DNA of 64,000 nucleotides from Pseudomonas sp. WS 5079 (lineage in GTDB: Bacteria; Pseudomonadota; Gammaproteobacteria; Pseudomonadales; Pseudomonadaceae): the NCBI RefSeq assembly GCF_012985465.1, contig NZ_JAAQWN010000003.1, positions 124,001 to 188,000 on the forward strand, written 5' to 3'. Below are positions 41,138 to 50,886 of this stretch, piece by piece. Made by a program: the position numbers and the translations under genes. How positions within the stretch are numbered: position 1 is the stretch's first letter; each line of letters starts with the position of its first letter. The notes under the pieces were generated by a model. That model saw only the letters and a program-made list of their open reading frames with translations. It was not told the origin of the DNA and did no database searches.

Positions 41138-44047
41138 ATGCTGCTCGATACATTGATCCACCGCACCCGTTTGCCGTGCCCGCAGGTCAGTCCGGAGCAA
41201 GCCTTGCAGTTGCTTGAGCAGCATTACGGCCTCAGCGGCACCCTGCAGTCCCTGGGCAGCCAGCAAGACCTCAATTACCGCGTCGACAGCGATCGTGGCC
41301 GCTTCGTCCTGAAAATCTGCCGGGGCGAGTACGCCGCCGTTGAGCTGCACGCCCAGCACGCCGCTCTTGCGCACTTGCAGGCACACGCCGGCGTCCGCGT
41401 GCCCAAGGTCATCAGCACCCTCGGCGGCGAGCAACTACTGAGCGTGACGCTGGCCGGGCAGGCCTTGCACCTGCGGTTGCTGGACTATATCGAAGGCCAG
41501 CCGCTGACCCACCTGCCGCATCTGGGCCGCGCGTTGATCACAGGTTTTGGCCGGCTGTGCGGGCAGATGAGCCAGGCATTGGCCGATTTTGCGCACGCGG
41601 GCCTGGAGCGCACCCTGCAATGGGACCCGCGCCATGCCCGGGAGCTGATCAGCCATTTATTGTCGACGCTCGACAACCTGCCGCAGCGCGCGGCCCTGGA
41701 GCGGGTCGCGGTAGAGGTCGAGCAGCGCCTGCGGCCCTTGGTCGATCAGTTGCCCTGGCAGGCCGTGCATATGGATATCACCGACGACAATGTGGTGTGG
41801 CAGCGCGATGCCGAGCGGCATTGGCAAGTGCAGGGTGTCATTGATTTCGGCGACCTGGTGCACACTTGGCGGATTGCGGACTTGTCGGTGACCTGTGCCG
41901 CTCTGCTGCACCACGCCGAGGGCGACCCGTTTGCGATCCTGCCGGCGATCCGGGCCTGTCACGCGTTGACCCCTTTGCAACCCCAGGAATTGCAGGCGCT
42001 GTGGCCGCTGATCGTGGCCCGTGCGGCGGTCCTGGTGCTGAGCAGCGAACAGCAGCAGCGCCTGGACCCGGATAACACCTACCTGTTGAAGAATGCCGAG
42101 CACGAGTGGGAAATCTTCCAGGTTGCCACCTCGGTGCCGTTTGAGTTGATGGAGGCGGCGATCCAGGTGTGCGTCGGTGCAACCCCCAAACCAGTGGCCA
42201 GCGAAGGCTTCGCCCCGCTGCTGCCGGGGTTGGTGGGGCGCGAGTTCGCGCTGATTGACCTGGGTGTGCTCAGTGAGCATTTCGAAGCCGGAAACTGGGA
42301 AACCCCTGGCATCGACCAACATTTATTGCAGCAGGCCGCAACGGTGCATGGCTTGGCGGCCAGTCGTTATGGTCAGTATCGCTTGTCCCGCACGCGTCCC
42401 GACTGCGCGAGCGAACCGCAAACGTTCGCCCTGCACGTTGAACTGTATGTGCCCCAGGGCAGTGTCGTAGAGGCGCCGTTCGCCGGCATCCTGCGCAGCA
42501 CTGCCGATGGCGTATTAAGTCTGCATAGCGCGCAACTGAATGTACGGCTGCTGGGCCTGAAAAATGCCTTGCAACCCGGCGCCGCGGTGCTCAAGGGCCA
42601 GGTCCTGGGGGAGGCGGGCGGGGCATTGACCGTGCAACTGTGCCGGGTTGACCTTGATCCGCCATTGTTCTGTACGCCGTCCCGCGCTGCGGCCTGGCAG
42701 GTGTTGTGCCCCTCGCCGGCGACACTGCTGGGCCTTGCCTGTGACGCCGAGCCGGAGCTGGATCCAGAAGCCTTGCTGGCCCGACGCGACGCCAGCTTTG
42801 CGCGCTCGCAAAAGCACTATTACGTCGACCCGCCGCGCATCGAACGCGGCTGGCGCAACCATCTGATCGACATGCAGGGCCGCTCGTATCTGGACATGCT
42901 CAACAATGTCGCGGTGCTGGGCCACGGCCATCCACGCATGGCCCAGGTGGCGGCGCGGCAGTGGTCGCTGCTCAATACCAACTCGCGCTTTCATTACGCC
43001 GCGATTGCCGAGTTCTCCGAGCGGCTGCTGGCGCTGGCGCCCGAGTCCATGGACCGGGTGTTCCTGGTCAACAGTGGCACCGAAGCCAACGACCTGGCGA
43101 TCCGCCTGGCCTGGGCCTACAGCGGCGGGCGCGACATGCTCAGTGTGCTGGAGGCCTATCACGGCTGGTCGGTGGCCGCCGATGCGGTGTCCACCTCGAT
43201 CGCCGACAACCCCCAGGCCCTGAGCAGCCGGCCGGATTGGGTGCACCCGGTGACCGCACCCAATACCTATCGCGGCGAATTCCGTGGCCCGCACAGTGCG
43301 CCGGATTATGTGCGCAGCGTGGAGCACAACCTGGCGAAAATCGCCGCCAGCCAGCGCCAGTTGGCGGGTTTTATCTGCGAGCCGGTGTATGGCAATGCCG
43401 GTGGCATCTCCCTGCCGCCGGGCTATTTGCAGCAGGTGTATGCCCTGGTGCGTGCCCAGGGTGGGGTGTGCATCGCCGATGAAGTGCAGGTCGGCTACGG
43501 CCGCATGGGCCACTTCTTCTGGGGTTTTGAAGAACAGGGCGTGGTGCCGGACATCATCACCATGGCCAAGGGCATGGGTAACGGCCAGCCCCTTGGCGCC
43601 GTGATTACCCGCCGGGAAATCGCCGAAGCGCTGGAGGCCGAAGGGTATTTCTTCTCGTCCTCGGGGGGCAGCCCGGTGAGTTGCCGGATTGGCATGGCGG
43701 TGCTGGATGTGATGGAGCAAGAAAAGCTTTGGGAAAACGCCCAGGTGGTCGGCGGGCACTTCAAGGCGCGGCTGGAGGCGTTGATCGAGCGCCATCCCCT
43801 GGTGGGGGCGGTGCATGGCTCGGGCTTTTATCTGGGACTGGAGTTGGTGCGCGACCGCCAGACCCTGGAGCCGGCGACGCAAGAAACCGCCAAGCTGTGT
43901 GATCGCTTGCGTGAGCTGGGGATTTTCATGCAGCCGACCGGGGACTATCTGAACATCCTCAAGATCAAGCCGCCGATGGTCACGTCTAAACGCAGTGTGG
44001 ATTTCTTTGTCGACATGTTGTCGAAGGTGTTGGATGAAGGGTTGTAG
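41138..44047 (+). CDS. Kinase / degenerate LytM-like / class-III aminotransferase fusion
   Basis: A 969-residue protein with three parts. Residues 1-340 are an APH/choline-kinase-like small-molecule kinase with catalytic HMDITDDN (Asp213, Asn218) and metal-binding DFGD (Asp236). Residues about 420-520 resemble an M23/LytM beta-sheet domain (VEAPFAGILRSTADG) without the zinc histidines. Residues about 545-969 are a class-III PLP aminotransferase with DEVQVGYGRMG and the PLP lysine Lys811 (TMAKGMGNG). In animals the separate homologues are hydroxylysine kinase and phosphohydroxylysine or phosphoethanolamine phospho-lyases, so a phosphorylate-then-eliminate route is likely. The aguB-aguA genes lie downstream. 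The substrate is unknown. Confidence 0.85.
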   Translation: MLLDTLIHRTRLPCPQVSPEQALQLLEQHYGLSGTLQSLGSQQDLNYRVDSDRGRFVLKICRGEYAAVELHAQHAALAHLQAHAGVRVPKVISTLGGEQLLSVTLAGQALHLRLLDYIEGQPLTHLPHLGRALITGFGRLCGQMSQALADFAHAGLERTLQWDPRHARELISHLLSTLDNLPQRAALERVAVEVEQRLRPLVDQLPWQAVHMDITDDNVVWQRDAERHWQVQGVIDFGDLVHTWRIADLSVTCAALLHHAEGDPFAILPAIRACHALTPLQPQELQALWPLIVARAAVLVLSSEQQQRLDPDNTYLLKNAEHEWEIFQVATSVPFELMEAAIQVCVGATPKPVASEGFAPLLPGLVGREFALIDLGVLSEHFEAGNWETPGIDQHLLQQAATVHGLAASRYGQYRLSRTRPDCASEPQTFALHVELYVPQGSVVEAPFAGILRSTADGVLSLHSAQLNVRLLGLKNALQPGAAVLKGQVLGEAGGALTVQLCRVDLDPPLFCTPSRAAAWQVLCPSPATLLGLACDAEPELDPEALLARRDASFARSQKHYYVDPPRIERGWRNHLIDMQGRSYLDMLNNVAVLGHGHPRMAQVAARQWSLLNTNSRFHYAAIAEFSERLLALAPESMDRVFLVNSGTEANDLAIRLAWAYSGGRDMLSVLEAYHGWSVAADAVSTSIADNPQALSSRPDWVHPVTAPNTYRGEFRGPHSAPDYVRSVEHNLAKIAASQRQLAGFICEPVYGNAGGISLPPGYLQQVYALVRAQGGVCIADEVQVGYGRMGHFFWGFEEQGVVPDIITMAKGMGNGQPLGAVITRREIAEALEAEGYFFSSSGGSPVSCRIGMAVLDVMEQEKLWENAQVVGGHFKARLEALIERHPLVGAVHGSGFYLGLELVRDRQTLEPATQETAKLCDRLRELGIFMQPTGDYLNILKIKPPMVTSKRSVDFFVDMLSKVLDEGL

Positions 44048-44079
44048 ACACCTTTTATGAGTTGAAATGAGATCACCCC

Positions 44080-44168
44080 TGTGGGAGCGGGCTTGCTCGC
44101 GAAAGCGGTGTATCAGTGACAGATTTGTAGACAGACACACCGCTTTCGCGAGCAAGCCCGCTCCCACA
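44080..44168. repeat. REPIN, tgtgggagcgggcttgctcg class
   Basis: Near-identical in arms to the copy at 34249, including cgaaagcggtgtatcag in the interior, which pairs with the right half. It lies in a 303-bp gap upstream of aguB that otherwise holds an AT-rich stretch and the aguB promoter region. Confidence 0.9.
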
Positions 44169-44350
44169 AGGGTGATGGGGTTTCAGACGTTAACCCGATT
44201 GTTATCGGGAATATTTTGAGTTTTTTAGACGGTTGGATGTTTGCAAGCTTTAAAAGCCGATTTTTATCCGCTATAAAGTCGTCCAGCATTCCCCTTTCTG
44301 TCATCGGCCCCGGTTATCCTGGCCGCTGACCACCGCCCAGGAGATGATTC

Positions 44351-45229
<879 letters not shown>

Positions 45230-45234
45230 TCGCC

Positions 45235-46341
45235 ATGACCACTTTGCACAGCACGCCTCGCGCTGACGGCTTCTATATGCCAGCCGAGTGGGCACCCCAG
45301 ACCCAGGCCTGGATGATCTGGCCCGAGCGCCCGGACAACTGGCGCCTGGGCGGCAAACCGGCGCAGGCGGCCCACGTGGCAGTGGCCAAGGCCATTGCGC
45401 GTTTTGAGCCGGTGACGGTTGCGGTTTCCGCCGGTCAGTACGAAAACGCCCGGGCGCGCCTGGATGTGCCGAATATCCGGGTGGTGGAGATGTCCAGCGA
45501 CGATGCGTGGGTACGCGACAGCGGGCCGACCTTCGTGATCAATGACCACGGCGAAGTCCGTGGCGTGAATTGGGACTTCAATGCCTGGGGCGGGTTTGAC
45601 GGTGGCCTGTATGCGCCGTGGAACCGCGACTCCCAGGTGGGCGGCAAGATCCTCGAGATCGAGCGCAGCCCGCGTTATCGCACCGAGGGTTTTGTGCTCG
45701 AAGGCGGTTCGATTCACGTCGACGGTGAAGGCACCCTGATCACTACCGAGGAATGCCTGCTCAATCGCAATCGCAACCCCCATCTGGGCCGCGAAGAGAT
45801 CGAAGCGGTCCTGAGCGCCAACCTGGCTGTGGATAAGATCATCTGGCTGCCCGACGGTCTGTTCAACGACGAAACCGACGGCCATGTGGATAACTTCTGC
45901 TGCTACGTGCGCCCGGGTGAAGTGTTGCTGGCCTGGACGGACGATCCGCAAGACCCGAACTATGCACGCTGCCATGCTGCCATGGACGTGCTGCAAAACA
46001 GCACCGACGCCAAGGGCCGCGCGTTTACCGTGCATAAAATGCCGATCCCGGGGCCGTTGTACGCCACTGAGGAAGAATGCGCCGGTGTCGACCCGGTGGA
46101 CGGTTCCCAGGAGCGTAATCCGACCGTGCGTCTGGCCGGTTCCTACGTCAACTTTCTGATCGTCAACGGCGGCATTATCGCGCCGAGTTTTGATGACCCG
46201 CTGGACAGCCGCGCCCAGGAAATCCTCCAGGGCCTGTTCCCGCAGCATGAAGTGGTGATGGTGCCGGGCCGTGAACTGTTACTGGGTGGCGGCAATATCC
46301 ATTGCCTGACTCAACAACAGCCCGCGCCGCACAAAAACTGA
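45235..46341 (+). CDS. aguA: Agmatine deiminase
   Basis: Converts agmatine to N-carbamoylputrescine and ammonia; 368 residues as usual. Visible are [10 protein letters not shown] (Asp/substrate), [31 protein letters not shown] with the catalytic histidine region, and the nucleophile Cys357 in [13 protein letters not shown]. It is co-transcribed with aguB and followed by a terminator. Confidence 0.95.
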   Translation: MTTLHSTPRADGFYMPAEWAPQTQAWMIWPERPDNWRLGGKPAQAAHVAVAKAIARFEPVTVAVSAGQYENARARLDVPNIRVVEMSSDDAWVRDSGPTFVINDHGEVRGVNWDFNAWGGFDGGLYAPWNRDSQVGGKILEIERSPRYRTEGFVLEGGSIHVDGEGTLITTEECLLNRNRNPHLGREEIEAVLSANLAVDKIIWLPDGLFNDETDGHVDNFCCYVRPGEVLLAWTDDPQDPNYARCHAAMDVLQNSTDAKGRAFTVHKMPIPGPLYATEEECAGVDPVDGSQERNPTVRLAGSYVNFLIVNGGIIAPSFDDPLDSRAQEILQGLFPQHEVVMVPGRELLLGGGNIHCLTQQQPAPHKN

Positions 46342-46410
46342 GTGCAGTTGTAACAGGCAATTTCGCTGCACCTCGGCTGATTGCCGGCAAGTGCGCCGGG
46401 TAATAACAGC

Positions 46411-46444
46411 AAGCCCATGGCCCGTCGGGGTCGTGGGCTTTTTT
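46411..46444 (+). terminator. Rho-independent terminator of aguBA
   Basis: Hairpin aagcccatg ... cgtgggctt followed by tttt, 70 bp after the aguA stop. Confidence 0.85.
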
Positions 46445-46584
46445 GTGTCCGCAGGCCTATAAACCGGACGCTTTGGCACAGCTCTTGTATCGGCGTTGTG
46501 ACAGTGATCGGGGTTTGTGACTGCGCAGTTCTGTCATAAACCTTGAGTAAGTTAGCCGCTCAAGCAGTAGGAGAGAGCGCTGAA

Positions 46585-46797
46585 ATGAACGCCGATATCA
46601 ACCTGGTCTATAAACGCGCGCCCCATCCTTCGGTCGTGCGAGGTGACGCGATTCACACGCTGGCACTTTGGTTGAAGGCAAACGGCTCACGGCGCGTGCG
46701 GCAGGCTGACCCGCGCCGGGTGATGCGTGAGCGCTACCCGGTGGGGTTGTTCAGCGAGGATGAAGTGCAAGTGCTGTGCGACCTGATCCAGGACTGA
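46585..46797 (+). CDS. Small conserved-looking hypothetical protein
   Basis: A 70-residue basic protein beginning MNADINLVYKRAPHP. Its centre RGDAIHTLALWLKANGSRRVRQADPRRVMRERYP is arginine-rich and its end SEDEVQVLCDLIQD is acidic and helical. AGGAGAG lies about ten bases upstream, which fixes this start over one 14 codons earlier. No signal peptide or membrane segment. I do not recognise the family. It sits between the agu terminator and a REP cluster, and its transcript would be separate. Confidence 0.6.
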   Translation: MNADINLVYKRAPHPSVVRGDAIHTLALWLKANGSRRVRQADPRRVMRERYPVGLFSEDEVQVLCDLIQD

Positions 46798-46815
46798 CTG
46801 ACACTGATCTGCAAG

Positions 46816-46834
46816 TGTGGGAGGGGGCTTGCCC
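46816..46834. repeat. Solitary REP remnant
   Basis: Single copy tgtgggagggggcttgccc with no complement at REPIN distance. It stands 31 bp before a full REPIN. Confidence 0.7.
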
Positions 46835-46864
46835 TAATGCCAGTCAGTCAAGCGCAGATCCCCT

Positions 46865-46969
46865 GTGGGAGCGGGCTTGCTCGCGAAAGCAGTGGGTCAG
46901 TCAACATCAATGTTGGCTGGGCCGACGTCTTCGCGGCGATGCGGCGATCCGACAAGCCCGCTCCCACAG
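46865..46969. repeat. REPIN with long spacer
   Basis: Left arm tgtgggagcgggcttgctcg and right arm acaagcccgctcccaca, at the end of the TonB receptor gene. The spacer has grown compared with the other copies and the inner halves no longer pair fully. Confidence 0.8.
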
Positions 46970-46983
46970 GAACTGCATGTGGC

Positions 46984-49056
46984 TTAGAAGTTGTACGTCC
47001 CCGTCACCACCAGGCTGCGCGGCTCACCAAACTGGATCTGGTTGGCGCTGGTCGCCGACGCGTAGTACGTCTTGTCGCTGATGTTGTTCAGCGCCGCCCT
47101 CACATCCCAGTCCTTGTGCCGGAACCCGGCCAGGGCGTCCCAGCGGCCATAGCCCGGCAACACCACGGTGTTGGCGTTATCGGCATAACGCTCGCCCACC
47201 AGGGTCAGGCCGGTTTCGGCGTACCAGCCCATTTCCGGTTTCCAGGTGACGAACAGGCTGGCGTTGCGCTTGGCCACGTCGCTGATACGCTTGCCTTCAA
47301 AGCCATTGTTGTCCTTCACCACCTTGGCATCCTGCACGCCGACGCCACCGCGCACATACCAGTTGCCGACGATTTTGCCGGTGGTGGTCAGCTCGATACC
47401 ACGGGAGCGCTGGATTCCGCTGAGCAGGGTGATCAGCGGGTTCTCCGGGTCGCGGGTGCGGCGGTTGTACAGTTCCAGTTCATACACGGCGAGGGTGGTG
47501 CTCAAGCGGTCGTCGAGCCAGTCGCTCTTGACCCCGATTTCCTTTTGCTTGGTCAGCTCGGGGCTCAGGTCATTGGCATTGCCCGTTGCATTCGGGGTGA
47601 TGCCGATCAGGCCACCGCCGGTGGGGGAAAACGTCTTGCTCCACGACGCGTAGAACGAATGGTTCTCCACCGGCGTCCACACCACGCCCAGCCGTGGGCT
47701 GGTGTTGTGGCTGTCGACGGGTTGCCGGATATTGGTGATCTTATTGGTGGTTTCTACTTCAAAACGGTCGTAGCGCAAACCGGCGAGTACTTGCCACTGA
47801 TCGTTCAGGCGCAGTTGGTCCTGCACATACAGCCCCTGGCTTTCGACTTCGGTGTGGTTGTTGCTGGAGATCCTCATCGGCCCGGTATGGCTCAGGTGCC
47901 GGTTGGGGTGGTTCAGATCGAGGCCGGGCACTGTTGCCGTTACCGCGCTGTACAACTTCGGATCACGGCGCTGGCTGCCCAGCTCCACGCCGGTCAGCAG
48001 GCGGTGTTCCAGGCCAAAGGTATTGAAGCCACCTTCGAGTTCGACGTTATTGAATACGTTGCGCGTCGTCAGGTCTTGCTGCCAGCGCTGGCGCCCGACC
48101 ATGTTGGTCACAGGGTTGTAGCCGGTCAGGTAGGTGTTGTCGAAATCACTGTCGAGCTTGAACACACCCAGGGTGTGACGCAGTTGCCAGCTGTCGTTGA
48201 GTTCATAGGCGAGCTTGGAGCGCAGGGACTGGGTGGTGTCGTCGATATAGTCCCGTGGATCGCCGTAGGTAGTGTCGCGGCTCACATCGGCCGGGCGCCC
48301 GCGCACGCCAGGGATGCCCCGGTCCGGGGTGCGGTCGTAGCGGCTGTATTCGTATTGCACCAGCCAGTTCAGTTGCGGGGTCAGTTGCCAGCTCATCGAC
48401 GGGGCGAATAATTTACGGTTGCCGCTGATGCCATCGCGAAAGCTATCGGTGTCTTCGTTACCCATGTTCAGGCGCAGGCTGATGTTCTCGGTCGGGTCGG
48501 CGCTCAAGTCGGTGTACAGGCTGCGCAGCCCGTTCGTGCCGCCCTGGGCCTCGATGCTGGAGGCGCGCCCGGCCTGGGGCAGCTTGCTGACGCGGTTGAC
48601 GATCCCGCCCTGGCCACCACGGCCGTACAACAAGGCGGCGGGGCCCTTGAGCACATCGATGCGCTCGATGTTGTGCAGGTCGCGCACGTATTGGCTGTCG
48701 TCGCGGATGCCATCGAGGTAGAAGTCGCTGCTGGCCTCGAAGCCGCGGATGCGCAAGCTGTCGAAGCGTGTGTCGGCGCCGCTGCTGACGTTGGGGATGC
48801 CACTCAACGCCTGGCCCAGGTCGTTGGTGCCGTAGGCGCGCAGGTTCTCGGTCTTTACCGAGTCGATCGCCTGGGGCACGTAGCGCACCGGCGTACTTGT
48901 GCGCGTGGCGGTGTTGGTGTCTTTGACGCGTGGGTCGTCTTCGTCAGCTTCGGCGCTGATGGCGGTGGCGGGCAGTGTGGTCGCGGCGCAGGCAAATCCG
49001 GCACACAGCAGTGCAGAAAGCCCAAGGGTCATGGGCGTCAGGCGAGAGGCAGGCAT
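46984..49056 (-). CDS. TonB-dependent siderophore receptor
   Basis: Outer-membrane receptor of 690 residues with signal peptide, plug domain and 22-strand barrel. Plug features: QALSGIPNVSSGAD, RIRGFEASSDFYLDGIRDD and IERIDVLKGPAALLYGRGGQGG. It ends in the aromatic GTYNF of outer-membrane barrels. No STN domain is present, so it does not signal through a sigma regulator. A Fur-box-like sequence lies upstream, so it is probably iron-repressed. The sequence style is like catecholate or hydroxamate receptors (Fiu or FhuA branch); the ligand cannot be decided. Confidence 0.88.
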   Translation of the reverse strand: MPASRLTPMTLGLSALLCAGFACAATTLPATAISAEADEDDPRVKDTNTATRTSTPVRYVPQAIDSVKTENLRAYGTNDLGQALSGIPNVSSGADTRFDSLRIRGFEASSDFYLDGIRDDSQYVRDLHNIERIDVLKGPAALLYGRGGQGGIVNRVSKLPQAGRASSIEAQGGTNGLRSLYTDLSADPTENISLRLNMGNEDTDSFRDGISGNRKLFAPSMSWQLTPQLNWLVQYEYSRYDRTPDRGIPGVRGRPADVSRDTTYGDPRDYIDDTTQSLRSKLAYELNDSWQLRHTLGVFKLDSDFDNTYLTGYNPVTNMVGRQRWQQDLTTRNVFNNVELEGGFNTFGLEHRLLTGVELGSQRRDPKLYSAVTATVPGLDLNHPNRHLSHTGPMRISSNNHTEVESQGLYVQDQLRLNDQWQVLAGLRYDRFEVETTNKITNIRQPVDSHNTSPRLGVVWTPVENHSFYASWSKTFSPTGGGLIGITPNATGNANDLSPELTKQKEIGVKSDWLDDRLSTTLAVYELELYNRRTRDPENPLITLLSGIQRSRGIELTTTGKIVGNWYVRGGVGVQDAKVVKDNNGFEGKRISDVAKRNASLFVTWKPEMGWYAETGLTLVGERYADNANTVVLPGYGRWDALAGFRHKDWDVRAALNNISDKTYYASATSANQIQFGEPRSLVVTGTYNF

Positions 49057-49096
49057 CTAGGGGCGCATCCGTAAGAGGGAGGGTAAATAATGCGCG

Positions 49097-49115
49097 AATG
49101 ATAATGCTTGCTATT
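49097..49115 (-). promoter_or_regulatory. Fur-box-like site for the TonB receptor
   Basis: The 19-mer aatgataatgcttgctatt resembles the Fur consensus built of gataat units. It lies 41 bp upstream of the receptor start. Confidence 0.6.
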
Positions 49116-49320
49116 TGCGCGCGTGATTTATTCTTACGCTGCCTGTTCGGGCATTTGTTACAAAATGTGTTTTTGAGGGAATTTTACGCATCAATGGAAA
49201 ATGCGTTACCCACCAGCGGCTTATTCACACGATGAATTGGCCGAGCGTATATATCGCGTAAATAATGGCTAAATAATATCGCTTAGACTTTTTTTGCCTA
49301 AATACAGACGATTCACTAAA

Positions 49321-49350
49321 TTGACACGCGGTTCAGGGCGCGGATAGGAT
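49321..49350 (+). promoter_or_regulatory. Sigma-70 promoter upstream of the porin gene
   Basis: A perfect -35 ttgaca (49321-49326) is followed at 18 bp by taggat (49345-49350). The start point would be near 49357. Confidence 0.6.
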
Positions 49351-49356
49351 TCGCCT

Positions 49357-49434
49357 CAACGCCTGTGGCTAACCGCCATGACTTCTCTATAAAAAAGGCC
49401 CGCGGCATATTCGGTCGTCCGCGGGCCTTTTTTT
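49357..49434 (+). ncRNA. Candidate 78-nt small RNA or terminated leader
   Basis: A good sigma-70 promoter and a strong terminator lie only about 80 bp apart with no reading frame between them. The product would be either an independent small RNA or an attenuated leader of the oprE-type gene, which begins 82 bp beyond the terminator. Confidence 0.45.
49395..49434 (+). terminator. Strong terminator upstream of porin gene
   Basis: Stem ggcccgcgg / ccgcgggcc with loop catattcggtcgt, A-run before and seven T after, on the plus strand. Confidence 0.88.
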
Positions 49435-49516
49435 ATCCGGGGAAAGTCGATACCAAAAAAGCCAAATGGAGCCAGGTGTCACAGCGCGTACTCAACCAGT
49501 AATAAGGAATAAAAAA

Positions 49517-50812
49517 ATGTTGAATAAACGGATGGGTCTGATTGCTCTGGGGATTTTGAGCGCTACTCAGGCAATGGCAAACGACCAGGAGCAATCCAAA
49601 GGCTTCGTGGAAGACAGCCACTTGAACATCGCGGCGCGTAATGCGTATATCAGCCGCGACTACAAAGACGGTGGTAAAGATAAAGCCGAGTGGGGCCAAG
49701 GCTTCATCGGTAAGTTCGAGTCCGGCTTCACCCAAGGCACCGTTGGTGTGGGTGTGGACGTGATCGGCCAATACGCCATCCGTCTGGACGGTGGTAAAGG
49801 TCGCAGCGGCGCTGGCGGCATCAACTTCTTCAAGCAAGGCGACAGCGGCGCAGCACCACACGACCTGGCCAAGGGCGGCGCAGCCGTCAAGGCACGCATC
49901 TCCAACACTGTGCTGAAGTACGGTGACCAGATGCCAGCCGTGCCGGTCCTGCAGTACGACAACTCCCGTCTGTTGTCGGAAACCTACACCGGTACCTCGA
50001 TCGTCTCCAAAGAGATCAAGGGTCTGGAGCTGCAAGGTGGTTACTTCACCAAGGAAGCCCAAAAAGGCGCCGAAGGCACCGACAGCGGCAACCTGAAAAA
50101 CATCGCCTACCTGGGCGGTAGCTACAAATTCACCGAAAGCCTGTCGGCCGCGCTGTACGCATCCGACATGGAAGACGTGCTGAAGAAGCAATACGTCAAC
50201 GTCAACTACGTGCTGGCCCTGCCACAAGAGCAGTCGCTGACTTTTGACTTCAACGGCTACAAGACCAAGCTGGACAAGAGCTTCGCCCAGCTGACCCAAG
50301 GTGATGCTGACGCCCGCGACAACAAGATCTGGAGCCTGGGCGCCACTTGGGCCTTCGGTCCGCACAGCCTGACCCTGGCTCACCAGCGCAGCACCGGTGA
50401 CACCGGCTACATGTACGGCGGCTACCGTAACAACACCAAGGGTAGTGGTATCGGCGACGGTGGTAACACCATCCTGCTGGCCAACTCCTACTGGTCTGAC
50501 TTCAACGGTAAAGACGAGCGCTCCTGGCAGGTCGGCTACGGCATTGACTTCAGCACCTTCGGCGTACCGGGCCTGACCTACAACATCGCTTACGTGCGTG
50601 GCACCAACATCGACGACGGTAGCAACCGTGGCGATGGCACCGAGCGTGAAATCTTCAACCAGTTCAAGTACGTAGTACAGAGCGGCCCGGCTAAAGACCT
50701 GAGCCTGCGTGCCCGTGCCTCCTGGTTGCGTGTTTCGACCAACGCCAACAACTACAACGTTGGTGGTAACGAAATCCGCCTGTTCGCCGACTACCCGATC
50801 AACGTGTTCTAA
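49517..50812 (+). CDS. oprE: OprD-family outer-membrane porin, OprE-like
   Basis: A 431-residue porin of the OprD substrate-specific class. Signal peptide MLNKRMGLIALGILSATQAMA; the mature protein shows FVEDSHLNIAARNAYISRDYKDGG, GKFESGFTQGTVGVGVDVIG, and barrel strands to the terminal LFADYPINVF. The aguA gene is close by, and in P. aeruginosa oprE is adjacent to aguA, which supports the OprE name. AAGGAAT precedes the ATG. Promoter and terminator upstream suggest regulation of the leader. Confidence 0.82.
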   Translation: MLNKRMGLIALGILSATQAMANDQEQSKGFVEDSHLNIAARNAYISRDYKDGGKDKAEWGQGFIGKFESGFTQGTVGVGVDVIGQYAIRLDGGKGRSGAGGINFFKQGDSGAAPHDLAKGGAAVKARISNTVLKYGDQMPAVPVLQYDNSRLLSETYTGTSIVSKEIKGLELQGGYFTKEAQKGAEGTDSGNLKNIAYLGGSYKFTESLSAALYASDMEDVLKKQYVNVNYVLALPQEQSLTFDFNGYKTKLDKSFAQLTQGDADARDNKIWSLGATWAFGPHSLTLAHQRSTGDTGYMYGGYRNNTKGSGIGDGGNTILLANSYWSDFNGKDERSWQVGYGIDFSTFGVPGLTYNIAYVRGTNIDDGSNRGDGTEREIFNQFKYVVQSGPAKDLSLRARASWLRVSTNANNYNVGGNEIRLFADYPINVF

Positions 50813-50842
50813 GATCGTGCGTCGTGCCTGATACCAGGCAAT

Positions 50843-50871
50843 AAAAAACCCCGACTTGTCGGGGTTTTTTT
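50843..50871 (+). terminator. Rho-independent terminator of the porin gene
   Basis: Stem aaaaaacccccgac-type hairpin (accccgac / gtcggggt) ending in a run of seven T. Confidence 0.9.
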
Positions 50872-50886
50872 ATGGCTGCCTAAACC

